Shown: one piece after another, positions 62,197 to 64,000 of the stretch
Position numbering within the stretch: the stretch's first letter is position 1
Layout of the letters: the number at the start of each line of letters is the position of its first letter
Assembly (NCBI GenBank): GCA_012064415.1
Contig: SSNU01000247.1
Coordinates: forward strand, 1,426,629-1,490,628
DNA: 64,000 bases
Direction: 5' to 3'
Origin: Gyrodactylus bullatarudis
Taxonomy: Eukaryota; Platyhelminthes; Monogenea; Gyrodactylidea; Gyrodactylidae
Program-made: the position numbers and the translations under genes
Notes under the pieces: generated by a model
What the model saw: only the letters and a program-made list of their open reading frames with translations
Told to the model about the DNA's origin: nothing
The model's database searches: none

Positions 62197-62560
62197 GTGA
62201 GTCATTTGTGTCTTGAAAATTTATAAATATCTTTTGAACGATATTTTGGGTGAATGTTGTGAATTTTAGTTCAAACTTTGATCTCAAAATTTCAAAGATC
62301 CTTACTACCACGAAGTGTCAAACTAAATTTTACACCAAATAATTTTATTCATCTGTAAGCTTAAAAATATCGATTTTGAACTGAGCCCACGTAGTTTTAA
62401 TGTTTTAAGAAAATAAGGAATGAGAACAAAATTGGAAGTGAATAGACCAATTACAGATTTATTTTGAAATCACAAATTATTAATTAGAGGACCAATGGAA
62501 TTTAAAAAAAATAAATTACCCAAATTTTGTGCCTGGAAACAGGGATTGGCCAACCACTTT
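61595..62560 (+). repeat. Direct repeats flanking INPP5F exon 11
   Basis: The module TAATGTTTTAAGAAATAAGG ... GGAAACAG.GATTGGCCAACC occurs at about 61619-61710 and 62400-62560 in the same orientation. A shorter unit, TCTACCAAAACGAGTTTCTC, occurs at 61597 and 61841. Non-coding; source unknown. Confidence 0.6.
62119..62196 (+). CDS. INPP5F: INPP5F exon 11 (78-base exon)
   Basis: TATTTTAG acceptor, GTGAGT donor at 62197. Read in phase 2 it completes Cys and gives RGVNFENVSVLLKELTETIR then EMKYCW, which matches CRGMKFENVQTLTDAIYDIILDMKWCW of INPP5F. The Trp codon is split, and the next exon (Sac catalytic loop) is outside the window. Confidence 0.92.
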
Positions 62561-64000
62561 TGGAGGGTTGGGTACATGAGGCTTTCTCTTAAATGGATGT
62601 TCTCCTATTGTTGAATCCCCCAAAATTGATTACAGTTTGGCTTAAGTCTGCTAAAAATATCGAAGCATATATAAAAGCATCGAAGATCTCTATGTAACCT
62701 ACACAAGTTTCAGGATCAAAATTAATCAAGAAAGCTGAAAATCACTGCCAAATTTCCGACAGTTTCACCATTTTGAGGGATTTTAAATTATAATTCAAAA
62801 TTTCATGTATTTTCAAGTAGTGAAAATTACCAAAAAAACGAAATTCAGCTCCCAAACGATGATGCGGTTATGCATTAGAACACATTTAGAAAAATCGATT
62901 CTCTTGTTTAATTTTGATCCTGAAAAACTTCTTTTATTTTATTGTACAATAAATTAAAATACAATTATTCTCGAAGAACTTTGAGTTGATTTTCATGGTA
63001 GGACTTTTTTTTTAAAGGAATATTTTCAAAATACAATGGTAACCCTTATGTGAATTTAAGTGAAAAATTATGCTGGCTCTTATCCTGAATGGTTTCTCGT
63101 AAACACAATGTTTCCTTTAATGGTTAATTTAATCGATTAAAAAGATCTTTTCATACTGCTCTTATATCAGACATTTTAATTCTCTGATACTCCAAAATCC
63201 CATTTTCCCAGACATCTTCAACATATCCCAAATTAATCGGATATTTTTACTTGAACATACAGTGCTGATTAAAAATACCTTAGAAACCTATTTCTATTTG
63301 AAATTCCATTCGAACGGCTCAAATTTTAGATTTTCATTGAAAATAGTTGGCGTTAATTCAAAAATCGGCATTTTCAATTTCTATTTGGGGTATCTAAACA
63401 AAATCTAAAATACATGGTTTAATATGAACTTTTTTACGATGAAAAATTCTCTTTAAAATGAGCTCTGTTAAAAAATTTGCCTCTCTCTAGTTTGTGTACT
63501 AGGCAAGGGTGAAATATTTTTTCCTCCGAACAACTCACGAGAGTTCTTACTTTTCTTATAGAATTTTGTACTCAGATCATTTTTTTAGTATTTTTAAAGC
63601 GTGAAAGTCATTCTCTATCATGTCATTGCCCATTTTCCCACAATATGGAGTTATACGGACGAAATCAACGAAATTAACCATGAAGCCCCTCCTGATGATA
63701 AGATTGCTATTTTTGAAGATAAAACTAGAGGGATTCATTTAATGGCCGAGATATTCTGAATTATTAGTGATTGCGTAGTAAAAATTCAAAAGCGACAAAA
63801 AATTTTCGACACATGCTTCAATACATAATAATGCTTAGAACTGATAGTTCTATCAGAAAAGTCGCTACAATTATGGGGACACTACAACCGTGAATAATGC
63901 TAGAGTATGTCGATAGGAAGAAGCCCACATATTAGCCAACCATCAGCCTTATCTAGAACTGTCGAGGGAATGCTAGTCTCTAATGAGACTTCTGCTCATA
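62197..64000 (+). other. INPP5F intron 11 (open at right edge)
   Basis: No exon with the Sac CX5R block was found. A 53-codon open stretch at 63601-63759 has balanced composition but no recognised motif. The segment near 63800-63850 resembles one at 11235-11290 (ACACATGCTTCAATA), so an unnamed repeat is present. Confidence 0.5.

Noticed and set aside
1..64000. Prokaryotic features (operons, CRISPR arrays, phage genes, Shine-Dalgarno sites)
   Set aside because: Spliced animal genes and eukaryotic transposons throughout; no regularly spaced repeats or compact gene arrays were seen.

Overview
This is nuclear DNA of an animal. It is AT-rich (roughly two thirds A+T by eye), and genes are split by GT-AG introns ranging from tens of bases to more than 20 kb. 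The introns are packed with decayed eukaryotic transposons: Penelope-like elements, non-LTR retrotransposons, piggyBac, a mariner-like remnant and fold-back MITEs. An octopamine/dopamine-type aminergic GPCR and this transposon mix suggest an invertebrate, and I lean to an arthropod such as a crustacean. That placement is inference; nothing in the window fixes the species.

Layout. (1) Bases 1-1036, plus strand: the 3' part of a non-canonical poly(A) polymerase gene of the MTPAP/TUTase type, with a poly(A) signal at 1099. (2) 1472-7629, plus strand: a complete adducin gene in eight exons, from the aldolase-like head to the C-terminal basic MARCKS-type motif; poly(A) signal at 8046. (3) 8754-62196 and beyond, plus strand: the 5' eleven exons of an INPP5F/Sac2 phosphoinositide phosphatase gene. 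Every splice phase chains correctly, but the exon carrying the catalytic CX5R motif lies past the right edge. Its early introns are mostly short; later ones are very large (about 3.7, 5.0, 17.1 and 21.7 kb) because of transposons. (4) 45057-46163, minus strand: an intronless aminergic GPCR inside the 21.7 kb INPP5F intron.

Mobile DNA. Penelope-like GIY-YIG endonuclease fragments lie at 14.1, 60.3 and 61.0 kb, with hammerhead-like motifs at 13.8, 60.0 and 60.5 kb and a hairpin whose stem covaries between copies. A piggyBac transposase C-terminus (42.8-43.4 kb) accompanies TTAA-flanked MITEs at 29.0, 34.3, 41.0 and 57.9 kb. Non-LTR fragments lie at 51.7-53.1 kb (reverse transcriptase) and 55.0-56.1 kb (endonuclease joined to the ORF2 tail). 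Fold-back elements lie at 38.1-38.9, 38.9-39.5, 48.6-49.0 and 54.1-54.6 kb. Two tRNA-like sequences are present at 12.9 and 56.3 kb.

The protein-coding genes do not form an obvious pathway: mitochondrial RNA tailing, membrane skeleton, PI4P turnover and amine sensing. No CRISPR array, rRNA, prokaryotic operon or virus-like gene was seen. Exon coordinates were derived by hand from splice consensus, phase and remembered family similarity and have not been checked against transcripts.
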